64,000 nt of DNA from Vanessa cardui (GCF_905220365.1 NC_061136.1:13867702-13931701), one strand, 5' to 3'. Positions 1 to 14,100 are shown, counted from the first letter of the stretch. Numbers and translations are program-made. The notes: a model not told the origin generated them from the sequence alone.

Positions 1-67
1 TCGGGATATTCACCATGTTTTTTATTTCTCCACCGAATAAAAATAAAAAACATGGTAAATATCCCCA
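1..67. repeat. imperfect inverted repeat (hairpin) at the window edge
   Basis: gggatattcaccatg...atttc at 3-28 pairs with gaataaaaataaaaaacatg...atatccc up to about 65, with a short loop around ttctccaccg. One arm recurs at 7049-7086 as gggatatttaccatg... followed by ttcggtggag. This looks like the terminus of a mobile element cut by the window edge. Confidence 0.6.
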
Positions 68-565
68 ATTAATAACTTCAATAAGAATACTTATTGTTGA
101 TTTTTCGACTCCGAGTTTCAAGTTTAATTTTAATAAATGTACTTTTATGTTACCTGTGTAGTTTCTCAGCGATTTCGTAACGCATATTACTTCATCTGCA
201 TAATATTGAACGTATCGTGTCTGATACGCATGCGCACTGGTTACTTTTTCCTTTTAAACAATTAATATGCTTATACGCGCGGACAGGATTCGATTGCGTC
301 AGGAATCTTAAGATTTCTTAAGAACAACACGAGAATTATTTTTATAACTTGCTAATTGATACGTAGTTTGAAGCTGTATGACGCGGACTATTTCTAGGAA
401 GTTGACTATTTTGAGTAGTTTCCGTAATTACTTACTTACGTTTCAAGTAATCTAACTTTATTATAGTAATCTAACTGTATTATACTCCTGTATCTCACTA
501 CTGGGGATTTTTTAAACATTGTTTAGGCGTTATTATGTAACGCCGCTTGATTAAGGGAGATTATT

Positions 566-722
566 TGGTGGTATGGTTTTGTGCAAGTCTGGATAGGTAC
601 AGTACCACCAACCACTGGTACAATAAAAATCTACTGGGTATGTGGTACAGCTATAACATTTCAGAGCCAATTTATGGAGGATGGTGACTACTTTCCACCA
701 GGTGGTCCCACTTGCCCGCTTA
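566..722 (+). mobile_element. SINE family B, diverged fragment
   Basis: Recognisable by tggtggtatggttttgtgca at the left and accaggtggtcccacttgcc at the right; the middle is degraded. Confidence 0.5.
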
Positions 723-880
723 AAAATATCATAACATCATAAAATATACATAAATCCTATTCTCAGATGTGCTTTAATAACAATAACAAATATATATATA
801 ACGAGGAGTCAGGCATCAGCTCGTTATCAGACATATAAGTCTAGTCGTTCATGTTCGTAATCTCTTTCTCTTTTTTTTTA

Positions 881-1161
881 TTGGATAGGTTGGCGGACGA
901 GCATATGGGCCACCTGATGGTAAGTGGTCACCATCATCCATAGACAATGATGCTTTAAGAAATAGCAACTATTCTTTACATCGTCAATGTGCCACCAACC
1001 TTGGGAACTAAGATGTTATGTCCCTTGTGCCTGTAGTTACACTGGCTCACTAACCCTTCAGACCGAAACACAACAATACTGAGTACTGTTATTTGGCGGT
1101 AGAATAACTGATGAGTGGGTGGTACCTACCCAGACGGGCTAGCACAAAGCCCTACCACCAA
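881..1161 (-). mobile_element. SINE family B, near full length
   Basis: The reverse complement begins tggtggtagggctttgtgc and contains gttgtgtttcggtctgaag, agccagtgtaactacaggc and the 3' block cttaccatcaggtggccca. This roughly 280-bp family is the commonest repeat in the window. Confidence 0.85.
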
Positions 1162-1639
1162 GTAAAGTTCTTACGATATTATTTTTAAAAATCCCTTTTT
1201 CGCTGCCATATGTTCTACGTCATACACACGTCACCAGTACATACGATAAATAATAAATAAATCCTTATTAGACTTTTTGACGCTTCGACATATATATCAT
1301 TATTGAAATAAAACTGCTTCCATCACACTTAGTATAGAATCCATTCATACCGTAAATAAAACACGCAAACAAACACAAGAAATATTAGCAATCATTGCCC
1401 GGACCCAGCCATCTACTATAAATATCTAAGAGATCAATCTATCCACTTGCACTATTAGTCCTCTTGTAAGACTAAGATTAGATGGTATCTAGCATAATGT
1501 TTTCCTTATAACGAAACACGGCGTAATTAATTTATATCAATTATAACAATTAAAATCTACTAAGATCACGCTCACTTAAGACACTTTAGGTATTGGAGAT
1601 ATTGCAAATACAAAAGGCAACCCACCTAAGATTCATAAA

Positions 1640-1735
1640 TAAATTTTGTAAGATAGGAGTTCCTACTGGAAGTTCTAGGTAGAATCTACTTTCCAACCGA
1701 TAGTAGCTTTATGTTGAATTAAATACATGCTGATA
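1640..1735 (+). repeat. LINE 3'-tail fragment
   Basis: aggtagaatctactttccaa and gatagtagctttatg match the reverse complement of the LINE 3' UTR at 8118-8150. Confidence 0.5.
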
Positions 1736-1922
1736 CAAAAGTGCTTATATGAGCCTATTGGAATTAAGAATATTTTGATTTTGTATGTTTTATCTTATAA
1801 AACATTGCACGCAATGTCAGTCCGTCTAACGTATTAAACTGCGTTACTTTAACGCTAAAACCATTATTGTATCTAAATACCGTTAAAAAAACGTGATATT
1901 CATTTATTTTATTCTTCCCCAG

Positions 1923-2126
1923 GCAATCAGTACTCTTTTGGCAGACCACTTGGGCTACTTCGCGAATGTTGGAGCCTATTACTCCATATCTGCACTTGGA
2001 TCAAAACTGTTCATGAATATGACAGCGGAAGGGTTGCTTTGGGGCTACGATGACCCTATTGTGACGATTGCAAGCCGGCTCCTTCCTGGCTGGATCGACT
2101 TTGGAAAGATTGGCATCATGGACAGG
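1923..2126 (+). CDS. CD36-family exon a (first visible)
   Basis: Acceptor ccccag before 1923 and donor gtgagt at 2127. Phase 0 at both ends, 68 codons. Encodes AISTLLADHLGYF through the diagnostic GLLWGYDDP motif to IMDR. No coding exon was recognised between 1 and 1922, so the upstream exon lies outside the window or is too short to see. Confidence 0.93.
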
Positions 2127-5100
2127 GTGAGTAGTTTGAAATGTTTATCTTCTAATGGGAATAACTTTCTGGTAATTTAGTAAAGGAACCATAGAATGGA
2201 TCACTCTTAGAATTTGGAGAAATCTTGGGTCTTATTCCATATTCACGTGAGTCAGATGTTTTTCGATATTTATAAGATTCTCTATATTTTTCTTGTATGA
2301 GCAAGACTATAAGATGAATTCAAAATACAAAAAATTGGGACATATTGGGACTTTGGGACAATTCTCAAGATTATAGTTTTCAAACCCAAACGCAATCATC
2401 AAATATTCATTTAACATTCTTTCATGTGAATCATGAATAATTATTGCATAAAAAGGGACTTTTTTAAAACAGTTAACATACTTGATCTACATTTATTACA
2501 AGGCCATATATTTTCTCACTGCATACTTGTTTGTCTGTACACCGTTTAATATGCGATTACCGTCAGCGTCATTACAGCACCTTGAGGTGCCAAAAATATT
2601 ATTATTATTTAATGAATCGTACTTGAAATTGTTTTTGTATGTTTCTTTCACTCATACTCTCGAATTTGTCCTCAAATTTAACGTCATTTTGACACAATCT
2701 CGAACATTCTAGAATACCAGGTGATTTATTTATTGGGGGAATTATGGGGAAAATAAATGCTTAAATTATTTATATATCTAGATAGAAAGTCGCACTACAA
2801 AAGAACTAAAATCAACGGGTCAATTTTTAATCTTTGTGTGCGTGAATTTAGTGGCCTACTTCTGTCCCAATATTTCGATGCGTTCTCAGATTAGGTAGTC
2901 TAAACATATAAATATTCAAAGCGTACATATTTGCACTAAAATACAAGCCAGTGAGTCTCTATTGATAACGGTTATTCGTCTTCAGATGTTTAGCATCCAT
3001 ATTTATTTCTAAAAATAATCCCGTTACCACTGACCTAGGTATATTTGCAGTAACTGCACAAATCCTCGTAATATACATAAACGTAAGTGAAAGTAGATAC
3101 ATCCACGTTCATTAAATATAGTTATCGCTTGCAATTCATATATCACCTTGGAGTATCTTGAATGATACTCGATATCTGATGGCTTGTTACGATACAGCTA
3201 CGATCCTAAAATGCAATTTACAATAATAATTGTCACTATGATAAGTATTTGCTAAAAAGCTCGAAGCCGTGATAATGGTGTGACAATGTCATATATAAAA
3301 TATAAATAATAAAATGATACCAGCACAAAAAATAATCTTATTCCATAATGACAGTTAATGCAAAGATGAGTGAATGTAAAACTCACTATTCGCAGTCTAG
3401 GCTAAATGCATCTGAAAATTTTCGAAGCGACACAGAACTCCAGTTTCATTTAATTATTAATTATTCAATTACTGAACACTTGAAAGATTGAAAACATATC
3501 AATGCCGAACATTTTGTTCTTTCTAAATACTAAATGGACAAGTGCTGTCTTTGTGTTAGATCGTTTTTTTTTTGTTCGTCATCTGAAAAGTGGGGTATCT
3601 AGCAATTAAATTATACTTTATCAATAAATATATAGCTGGAGACGCAAAGGACATGACATTTTAGTTTACGACGCCTAATGAGCAGTGTGTGTGTATATCT
3701 TACAATCAAAAGGTCTATTTGCCTATCCGACAAATGTTCAAACACAACTAATTTAACTATCGTCTTAGCTATTATAGTTTACTTTAGAAGAGACTGCTAT
3801 AGCGATACATTTATTCGGATTTAATCTACTTTATATTTTGTGCTATTATAAAATGTTATAAATAATATAATAACAATAATCCACGATTCGTATCTTAACC
3901 CACTAAGCGATGGATTTGCAAGTTAAGAAATAATCTTAGAATAACTTTCACCGCGTGCACGTTGCCTCATTGCGTTTTCTGTCACAGAGTGATGAAACGC
4001 ATGTGCAAATAAAGGTCTTGGCATTTCATTAAATTAACTGCTCTTTTTATACTCTGTGTATCAATTAACTTTTAAAGATTTTCTTGAATATTAAGTAATT
4101 GAATGCTTGCACCAAATTTATAATAATATACGAAAAGGCTTACTTTTCCTACGATCCCCTTGTTTATTTGTTATTATTTTCTTATAATAATGGCTATTTT
4201 AATAGATTTCCAAAATTTTCGCCTCTTTTATTTAGGCTGAATCCATGTTGCATTTATTGTATTTTTTCTGTGCTTAGTATGTACAATACGTAAATAATAA
4301 AGTAATCTAATAAGTAAAGTTAATCAAATTACAGTCTATCGAGAATCTAGATTGTAGTACTAATATAATTACTATCGACAATATTCTTGATCAATGTTTC
4401 TTCTTTGCAGTTTTACGCCCAAAGAAAGGAAGAAGTTGAAGTGGAACTGAGGAACGCATCAAACAGATATTCAATAAAATCTTGGAACAAGCTGCCCGGA
4501 CTTCCTGAACAAGGATATACTGATTGGAATACGAGGTACGGACAGAACAACCGACTCACACTCACACTTAACTAAATAAAACACATTAATTAAGAGAAAC
4601 AATTAGCCACATTCATGTAGAACTAAATATTCTAAATCAAAACGTACCACATTAAACATACCATTTTATAAAAGCGAAAGTAACTGTCTCTCTGTTCCTC
4701 ATTCACCGCTAAACACTGATCGAAATTTGATAAAATTTAGGATGAACCAGCTTGATTTCCAAGAAAGGACATATGTCACTAACCTAACGAACCAATCTCT
4801 TGTATGTGAGTGAAGCCGCAAGCGACAACTCGTTAAATCAACAATTTGTACATAAAAAAAAAACCTTATAATCAAGAATATTAATTAATTTAATCAATAA
4901 CCATGATTAGTAAAGTGACGCAAATGATGCTCGTTGTATTAGATATTGTCGTTGTTTGCCATGAGTTAGGGTAATACCATGTCCACAGCATTATAATGTA
5001 AATGAGTATGTATAGTATGGCATTTAATGTTTATATATACAGGTATAATTACCCATTCTCTCACAATTAATTTTTCTTGCAATCCATTAATCAAACAGCT

Positions 5101-8100
5101 CTCTCATTTGTATTCCCGCGAAAAGTAAGATGTCAATTTATTTTTCTTTCAAACATGTTTTTTTATTAAAGACCAAAACATTTTTATAATTAAATCTATC
5201 AATCTAGCAATAACTGAAATAAATAAAAATTTTAACAAAAAGAAAAACTGACTTCAAACAAAACACTGTATCAAAACAAATTAAAATGCACTAAAAAGCA
5301 AAAAAAATAATTACGTGTCCAAAATATTTTTTATAGTTCTCCTAAGTAAAATGAAATGTAAAATAGTAGACTACTTCAAAGTTGATTTACGATTTTATAA
5401 TGTAGTTACAATTATTGTTATATTTATAGTCGGTGTCAGACAAGAAAACCCTACAATACATAGAACAATAAATATTACGAGAATCCTAAAAATCTATAAT
5501 CATAATATGTAGGTACAAGATTAAATATTTTGAAAGAATTTCTAATACTTAACATGATATCAAAATGATCTGGCTCTCCTTAAAATACCTAACAATCAAG
5601 CACCGTAGAAATGTCGAAACCATCGTCAGACTCCAGTTCTGCTAATATCCCGTTCAATTTACATATATGAAAGTTAAAATCAGTTGCAGATCAGCTGTTG
5701 TTTAATTTAAGATGATTATTTTCTCTTAATGTATGTTTTAAATACTAAGGGGTTACTCACTAATGAGCAGTAAGAAATTTATCAATCCATTACAACGTCA
5801 ATGCGTTATCAACTTTGGCTACTAAAGCCATGTCTTTTTTTTATTTGGACAATTGATAATTTAGCCAGACGAATTAAGCAAGATTTATAAGAGAAAATAC
5901 TTTTACTTGGTGTTAGAGCTTCGTGTAAATCCATATGAATAGGTACCATCATATATTCTATTGCCAAACAAAAATACTTATAGATATGTACAAAAGACTG
6001 ATGGTTGGTAGTTCTTTGGCGATGTAAGGAAAGGTTAACATTTTAACAGCGCCAATACCTATCAGTGGTCACCACTTAATAGGCCCTCATTTGCCTATCG
6101 ATTATATAAAAAAATGTTATTATCACTGAAGGGGTTTTCTTGTGTTAATACGTCACTATTGTATGTCACTATTTTTGGACAAATTTGAAATACTACGCGT
6201 TACGACCAAATACGTATTAAGATAATTTTATCTGACAAATCAATGCTGTAATCATATTCAAAACTGCTACAGCTTAATCATTAAATTCTAATACTGCATA
6301 ATTACTTGTGTTTTATACGTATTTTCAAATGATTCATAATGTTTTCTTTAAACTGTTATTACGTGGAGACCTTGACTCAATCGGTTTATTGACTAACTTT
6401 ATTAAGTAAATGCTAACTTGAGGACTTTCCGTTATACACATTGAATAATTTCGTACGTAACCGTCTTTTAAATTTAAATATTAACTTATCATATATAAGA
6501 GTTAAGTTTATAAGATATTATTGTTCCTGGAGTTTCCGGTGTATGATACCAAAGTTGCGTAACTATTACTTTTATTGAAATTATAAACGTATGACGTCTT
6601 AACTAAGTAGAATTTGGAATAAAGTTTCTTTAATTTTCATACTTATCTGGTCATACATTTCATAATATATCTTATATCATAAAATATATCGTTATTTATT
6701 TAATAGCCTTATTTTAAGTTCAGATAGATATCACCTAACCCTTATCAATGTTATTTGCTGTGATTTAAATACTTAAGGAACCTGTGCTCTTACAAGCAGA
6801 AAGGAAATAATATTATAGATTTCGAATTATTATTAGAACTATATTTATAATGGTACACTATTAAAATACTTTATGCTCTCATATATTGTATATGGCATTC
6901 TCCCCAAGCTAGCAACAGCCTCACTACTAGGGCTGTTAAACTTTTATATAGCTTCCTACGTTTTTGTCGCGATATAGACATATTTTGTGATTCCTTTTAT
7001 ACTATATTCAAACAAATTTATATATTTATTATTATAGTTATTAATTACGGGATATTTACCATGTTTTTTATTTTTGTTCGGTGGAGCTCGATATTTTGAC
7101 ATTGTATACAAATGTCTTGTTCACGAGACTGAAATTAATATATTACAGAATTTTAAAGTTTAATAAATTTAAGCTTAATTTTTGTTTACTTTTTTTCTTA
7201 ATATTTTTTAATTTAATGTTTATTTTTACTACTGTAATGCTTATAATTTTTAATAAATATTATTATTATATATATGGAAAGACGTTACCATCTAACACTA
7301 TATGCACGTTAGATAATATTGCGAACAAAACCATAAATGTATTCACATACTTATTATGTTGTAAAAGTAACATTGCCCTACTAAAGAGTTAGTGACTTCG
7401 TGGTCCCGAGTGACAGGCGATCCGTATTTGTGTTGTGTTAACAGCGTGTCACAATAGTGTAAGTTAAATGTCGAAAAACACACACTCATAGGTACCGCGT
7501 ATTGAATCTTTCATCATTCAGATTCACGAATTTTGCGTCATAAATAAAACGGACTATATTATTATCCAAAGCACTGCAAGTTATCTGTTTATCTCTGTGA
7601 ACTATTCTTTGTAAGGTTAGTTCGATATAAACGGTGTTTGATCACACACCTCTAAAGCCTTGCACTATGGCATTTTATTCAATCTTGGTGGTAGGGCTTT
7701 GTGCAAACCCGCTTGGGTAGGTACAACCCACTCATAAGTTATTCTACCGCCAAATAACAGTACTCAGTATTGTTGTGTTCCGGTTTGAAGGGTGAGTGAG
7801 CCAGTGTAACTATAGGCACAAGGGACATAATATCTTAGTTCGCAAGGTTGGTGGTACATTGACGATGTAAGGAATAGTTAATATCTCTATAGCTTCATTG
7901 TCTATGAGTGATGGTGACCATTTACCATCAGGTGGCCCAAACGCTCGACCGCCAACCTATACCATAAATATAAAAAGAACTTTCTAATCTCTACAGAAGT
8001 ATTATCGCTGTTGATATATCTTGTTTTAGATCAAAAATCAAAATCAAAATCAAAATAAACTTTATTCAAGTAGGCTTTTATAAGCACTTTTGAATCGTCA

Positions 8101-11100
8101 TTTTACAATTAAGTGAAGCTACCACCGGTTCGGAAAGTAGATTCTACCGAGAAGAACCGGCAAGAAACTCAGTTGTTACTCTTTTTTAACATTTAAAAAA
8201 TACAACGTCATGTTAATTAAATACAATTATTTCAATTAATGTATCCTGCTTGGAAGTCAACAGGTATTAACTCCACGCTTTTTTATCATCTACAAAATCT
8301 TGTATCGAATAGTATGCTTTTTCTACCAATGTATTTTTAACAAACGATTTGAATTTACTAAACGGCAAAGTTAAAAATTTCTGCGGAATTTTATTATAGA
8401 AACGGATACCTTGCCCCAAGAAGGATCCATTGACTTTGCGGAGTCGGAAACTTGGCGTTATAAGTTTATCCTTACTTCTAGTGCATATACAATGATTATC
8501 ACTGATTTTATCAAAGTGATCAATGTTACTGTGAATATACATGATATTGTTGTAAATATATTGCGACGCAACAGTAAGTATTCCTACTCTGTTAAAAACA
8601 TCCCGAAGAGAGTCTCTAGCTCCAAGATTATAAATAAACCGAATTGCTCTCTTTTGTAAAATAAAGACAGATTCAATATCTGCAGCGTTACCCCAAAGTA
8701 ATATGCCATATGACATAATACTGTGAAAATAACCAAAATAAACTAAACGAGCGGTATCAATATCAGTTAGTTGTCTAACTTTTCTAACCGCGTATGTTGC
8801 GGAGCTGAGTCTTCCTGTTAGGGATGATAAATGAGAGGTCCACTGAAGTCTGGAATCTAATTCTATTCCTAAAAACACCGTAGTATCAGCTACTTCAAGA
8901 CGGTCACCATTTAAAGATATATTATAATTTTGCTTGCTAACATTAGGTAGGGTAAAAACTACACATTTTGTTTTTTGAGCATTCAAAACTAAATTATTTA
9001 CTGTAAACCAATTGTGTATCTGTGATAATGCACCGTTCACATCGTCATAGTCATTTTTTTTTCCTGTCAACCTTAAAAATCAGCGAAGTATCGTCAGCAA
9101 ACAACACTATATCACAAATACCCTTAACATAGAAAGGAAGATCATTTATATATACTAGGAATAGAAAGGGACCCAAAATTGAACCTTGTGGAACTCCCAT
9201 TTTTAACGTAGATCCAGAAGACTTTATTCCATTAATGAAAACTTGCTGGATTCTTTGACTTAAATATGAAGCGATGAGATCAAGAGCTTTACCTTTAACA
9301 CCGTAATATTTGAGCTTATAAAGAAGCGTTTCGTGTTCTACACAATCGAATGCTTTAGATAAATCACAGAATACTCCAATAGCGTTCTGTGATTTCTCCC
9401 AAGCATCGTAAATATGTTTGAGAAGCGCAATTCCCGCATCAGTTGTCGAGCGACCTCTTCTAAAACCGAATTGCTCACCATGAAAAATAGCATTTGTACC
9501 GAAATGGACGAGAAGTTGATTTAAAATAATTTTTTCGAAAATTTTACTTAAAGATGGGAGTATTGAAATAGGCCTGTAATTACCGGGATCGCTTCTGTTT
9601 CCAGTTTTAAAAAGTGGTAAAACTTTACTACATTTTAACAAGTTAGGAAATGAACCCGTGTCCAAACTCTTGTTAAAAATTACTGCTATATACGGAGCAA
9701 TATCGTATATGATGTTATTAAAAAATTTTACCGAAATGCCCCATATGTCGTTAGTTTTTTTAATATTTATAGTTTTAAATACTTTTATGACATCTATTGC
9801 AGAAACCGTTTCAAATGAAAAATCAATAACGCATTTAGAAACACTATTATTTAATAACCTAGCTGCATTTGATGTAGATGATTTTAAATGAAATGTTATT
9901 TTATGGGGTACTTTATCAAAAAATGATTCAAATAAATTAGCAACCTCTAATTCAGAACTCGTGTATCTACTACCTGTGTTCAATTCTATTGGTATCATTT
10001 CCTTTTTGTGTTTTCCACTAACACTACTAATAACATCCCATGTGGCTTTAATTCTATTATCAGAATTCAGGATTTTTTTCTTTAAATATAAGGACTTAGC
10101 AGAAATGCATACTGTTTTAAAAATTTTTGAATATTTAATGACGTATTCTAAAAAGGCTACGCTTCGATTCCACCGCCTCATATCATATAAGTCGTATAAT
10201 TTATTTCTACTTTTATAAATACCAACAGTAGCCCAGTCACTAAACTTTAATTTTGTGTTACTATAACATGATTTCATTTTAAATATATTGTTAAATTCTT
10301 TTAGTATTACTTCAAAAAATGAATTATAAAGCTCATTTGGATCCTGTGTCGTAAGATCTAGATTAGACAATTTATACGCCACAATATCTTTAAAACAATG
10401 TAATTTGTTAGCCGTTATTGGCCTGTATGTTATTTTTTTTAAATGATTTATTTCTTTGTGTTTTAATGAAAACTTCTGACCACAATGGTCAGAAGTTAAA
10501 TTATTTATAATTGATACTTCATATATTTCACAGTCACAGAACACATTATCAATACACGTAGAAGTGCCGTCGGTTATTCGCGTCGGTTCATTAACTCTAT
10601 GAGTTAAATTAAATGACATAAACAAGGCAACCAACCGAACACTTAACGTAGTTTCTTTAAGTAAGTCGACGTTAAAGTCCCCACATACAATTATATATTT
10701 ATTAGTTTTACATAGCTTTTTAAGAATGTCCTCCATAGTGGTTTCAAACAAATAATAATCTCCCGATGGGGGCCGGTACACGCAGACTATAATGTACTGT
10801 GGAAATTCCACGCAGGATAGTTCGATAGTACGTTCGATAGAGAGGGCCACAATATCTTTTCGAGATTTACAAACGATATCATTCCGTACTAATATTAATG
10901 AGCCACCACGAATAGCACTCCCTCTTACGAACGAACTTGACAGTTTAAAGTTTGAAATATTAAATATGTCAAATTTTTTAACCCAATGTTCTGTGAAACA
11001 AAATACATGTATTTTATAATACTCCGAAAATAATTCTATTTCATGATCTTTGCCACCTATGCCCTGTATATTTTGATGTATAATATTTAAGTAAGAGGGC

Positions 11101-14100
11101 GCAGATGTTGTCGTTTTATTTAGTTTAAACTATTAATTTGAGTATTTTTAATTTTGTCGGTGTTAATATAAATTAAATTATTATTTTTATTATACATATG
11201 ATCCTTGGTAACATTACTTGTAAAATAATTTTTGATATTGTAGGCAATTAGGTTACCAATTTGTCTTTTCGATTTCATTGGTAGGTACATAGTATCCTCT
11301 GTCCACTTAAATCTATGAATAAATTTATTAATGTCAAATAACATTAAATCATTACTGCAATGTCGAGTCAAATTATATAGACATAGGTTTAAGTCATAAA
11401 TATGTAAATTCTGTGCATCTGTCAAGGTATGTGAATATGGAAATAAACTAATTATAAATTTGCATTTCTTTTGATTTTGGATTTCAATTAATAATTTAAT
11501 ATCCTTAATTAAACTCTTTTTGTTTAGAGACAAACTGTCACCATGCATTAATACTACTACATTATTAGAACCCAGATGCATAGAATTTATTTTATTTATT
11601 TGGTATTGATAGGTTGCCCCGGGTGAGCATGTGTTAAATACATTTTTTATTTCACTTTTAATTATTGAGCCAAAGCCCTGTCCTAACTTATCCGATACTA
11701 CAATAACATCTTTATTTAATTCTAACCCCAGTTTATTATGGTTATGGATCCCTGGTGCACATTGACTCAATTTGATAGGTGATACTTTGGTATTATTACT
11801 ATTAGGAGGAACCAACTCATTTTCCTGAGTATGCATACAGTTACATTTATTCGATAAGGATTCAAATTTTTCTAAGTTAGAGGTGCATAGCTCAAGAAGA
11901 TTGTTGGCTGTGTGTATGTGTTCCTCTATCTGTTTTTGAGCCAATTCATATTTTTTATTAACAAAATCTAAAGATCTTTGTAGGCTAGAAATTTCTAATT
12001 GCAGTTGTTCAATGTCATTTTCATATATTATTTTATTATTCTGCAATTTATTATTTGATGATTTTACTTTATTAATTAAATGTGACCGGTCTTTTCTCAT
12101 TTTGCATATGTATTGATAGTTATTAATGTTTTTTTTTGTTTTACGGATGAATTTATTTAATTTTATATATTTTTTTATCTTATTATGTGAACTCATGGGT
12201 GTATGTTTAATTTTAGACTCCTGTAAGGTGGTATTGGAGTCAGGGGCAGGTATAACTAACTCATTATACAAACTTTCAGTCGCATCACATTTCTGGCTTG
12301 TTTGAATTTTTTCCAATTCTAATTCTGCCTTTTGAGCATTATAAAGACTCACTTCCAGTTCTGTAATGCGACTCAAAGCTCTTTCATGTTCCTCGCTACA
12401 CTCTTTAAATGAGGTCACAATCTCAAGAAGGTTGTCCCGCTGGCTAACAACATCTAAACAATGTTCGTTTAATTTAGCTAACTCGCTTTTGAGTTCAGTG
12501 TTTTTATTAACAATTTTTTGAATCTCTTCTTCACTGTCCTCACGCTCTTGAAGAAGTTGTCTGTTTAACTCCTTGGAAGATTGTAATTCTTTAAGGGTCA
12601 ATTGGAATTTGGCCTCCATATCTTTCATTGAAGTTTTGCGGGTCATGATAGTATACTCCATGATGTTAAACTGTAAAATTATAATAAGATGTATTTAAAT
12701 ACTCTTAAAGAAGTTATTTTATATAATAAGGGTTGTTCAGATCTATGTGTAAAAAAGATTATTATAGGTAGGTATATCAAGATGTTATTTCTTATTTTTT
12801 TGTCAGTTAAGGTACTAGCAATTAATTAAGGCAAACTTATATTATATGTGATATTTGGTATAATATTACAATAGTACTATGTGAATCACATATAATATAA
12901 TGTTTTTAATTATTTTTTATTTTCTTTTGTAAATATGTAGGTATACAGTTATTTAGTTTTTAATTAATTCAAACAATATTATAAGCTTAATGTACACTGA
13001 ACACAAGGATTACAGCTTACAAAATAAGCTGAGGCCTATGCACAGTACATATATTGTGAAGAACTATCTGAGGACTATGTTAAAATCTTCAACTTTGCTT
13101 CCAACTATTTGTCAAGCAAAGTGAGACAGTAATCACGCCAAAGGAGCAGACAGATGCTATCCACAAAATGCAAGCCTTGTTCGAATTAGGTTATAACGTG
13201 TAAAATATCTTTAAAACAAAATACTCCCCGGGTTTATGCAGAAGATTTCAAGTTAAGCGGCCGTTAGAGTATGACAGTCGATTCGATTCTTCTTTTGTTC
13301 AGATTTAGTTGAGTATATGCGTCACAAACACTATTGACACTGTTTTTAAGAATTGTAATCCAGATTTACTACCGTAAATATATATTAAAACACTTAAAAC
13401 TAAATAATTTAAAATATTTAAAATTAATTTAAATTTGACATGTCACCCTGAGCAGTGTTGCCAGTCATATAGATTGCTAGAGTTTAGTTGTATATGTTCT
13501 ATTTCCGGGCTGCATACTAATCAAATATCATGATTATCATGTGGTGTCAACTGAATTTGACCATTCAAGGTTTATTCAGATTTCTATCTGTGCCCTCTTC
13601 ATCAACGCTTCGGCCACGTCATCAGTGACGTCAGCATTTTCCTTTAATAGCTTCGAATCTCTTTTCATAGAACGGAACTGTTCCACTTGTATGACCTTAC
13701 AGTCCTTAAAAGGGAGATAAGTATAGTGGAATAATTACAAAGATTATAAAAAATTTTACAACATCACATACTTTCTGACCTCAATGTAAGTAGGTACAGT
13801 ACTTGTGTTGTGGAAAATCAGAAGTAACGACTGTACCACAAACACCCAGTACATGAAAAAAAAACCAGCGGTACCCACTCCGCCGCTACGGGGGGCATCA
13901 CGGGATCGCTTACGCATTCTACCGTGACGCCCCGACGGTTGGCCCACCATGGGCTTCCAAGCTAGAGGAACAAACAAACACCCAGACCCAAGACAACATA
14001 GAAAGCTAATGAACTTTTTCTACATCGATTCCGGAATCGAAACCGGGACCTGTTAGTGGCTTACCCGTGAAAATAAATATAATTATTGATAAAATAGGAT

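Larger units (their letters stand above)
8031..13470 (-). mobile_element. CR1/L2-group non-LTR retrotransposon (LINE), nearly full length
   Basis: Inserted antisense in the CD36-family intron between exons b and c. On the minus strand it reads a 5' region (12662 to about 13470, boundary uncertain), ORF1 (12661-11120), ORF2 (11129-8267) and a 230-base 3' UTR ending in TTTTGA-type tandem repeats (plus-strand tcaaaatcaaaatcaaaat near 8035-8055), a 3' terminus typical of CR1-like elements. The SGNH-like ORF1 without CCHC knuckles also favours CR1/L2 over Jockey. Short tails of the same family recur elsewhere in the window. The exact clade (for example Zenon) is a guess. Confidence 0.9.

Noticed and set aside
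7081..7392. 103-codon plus-strand frame
   Set aside because: Phe/Leu/Ile/Tyr-rich product of AT-rich repeat sequence with no motif and no splice support.
13616..13645. Two GACGTCA/ACGTCAT sites resembling CRE elements
   Set aside because: They fall in the unexplained antisense reading frame and are as well explained by coding sequence; no promoter context.
13756..13977. 73-codon minus-strand frame with Arg/Gly/Pro content
   Set aside because: It lies wholly in SINE family C and its GC-rich insert; the composition comes from the insert.
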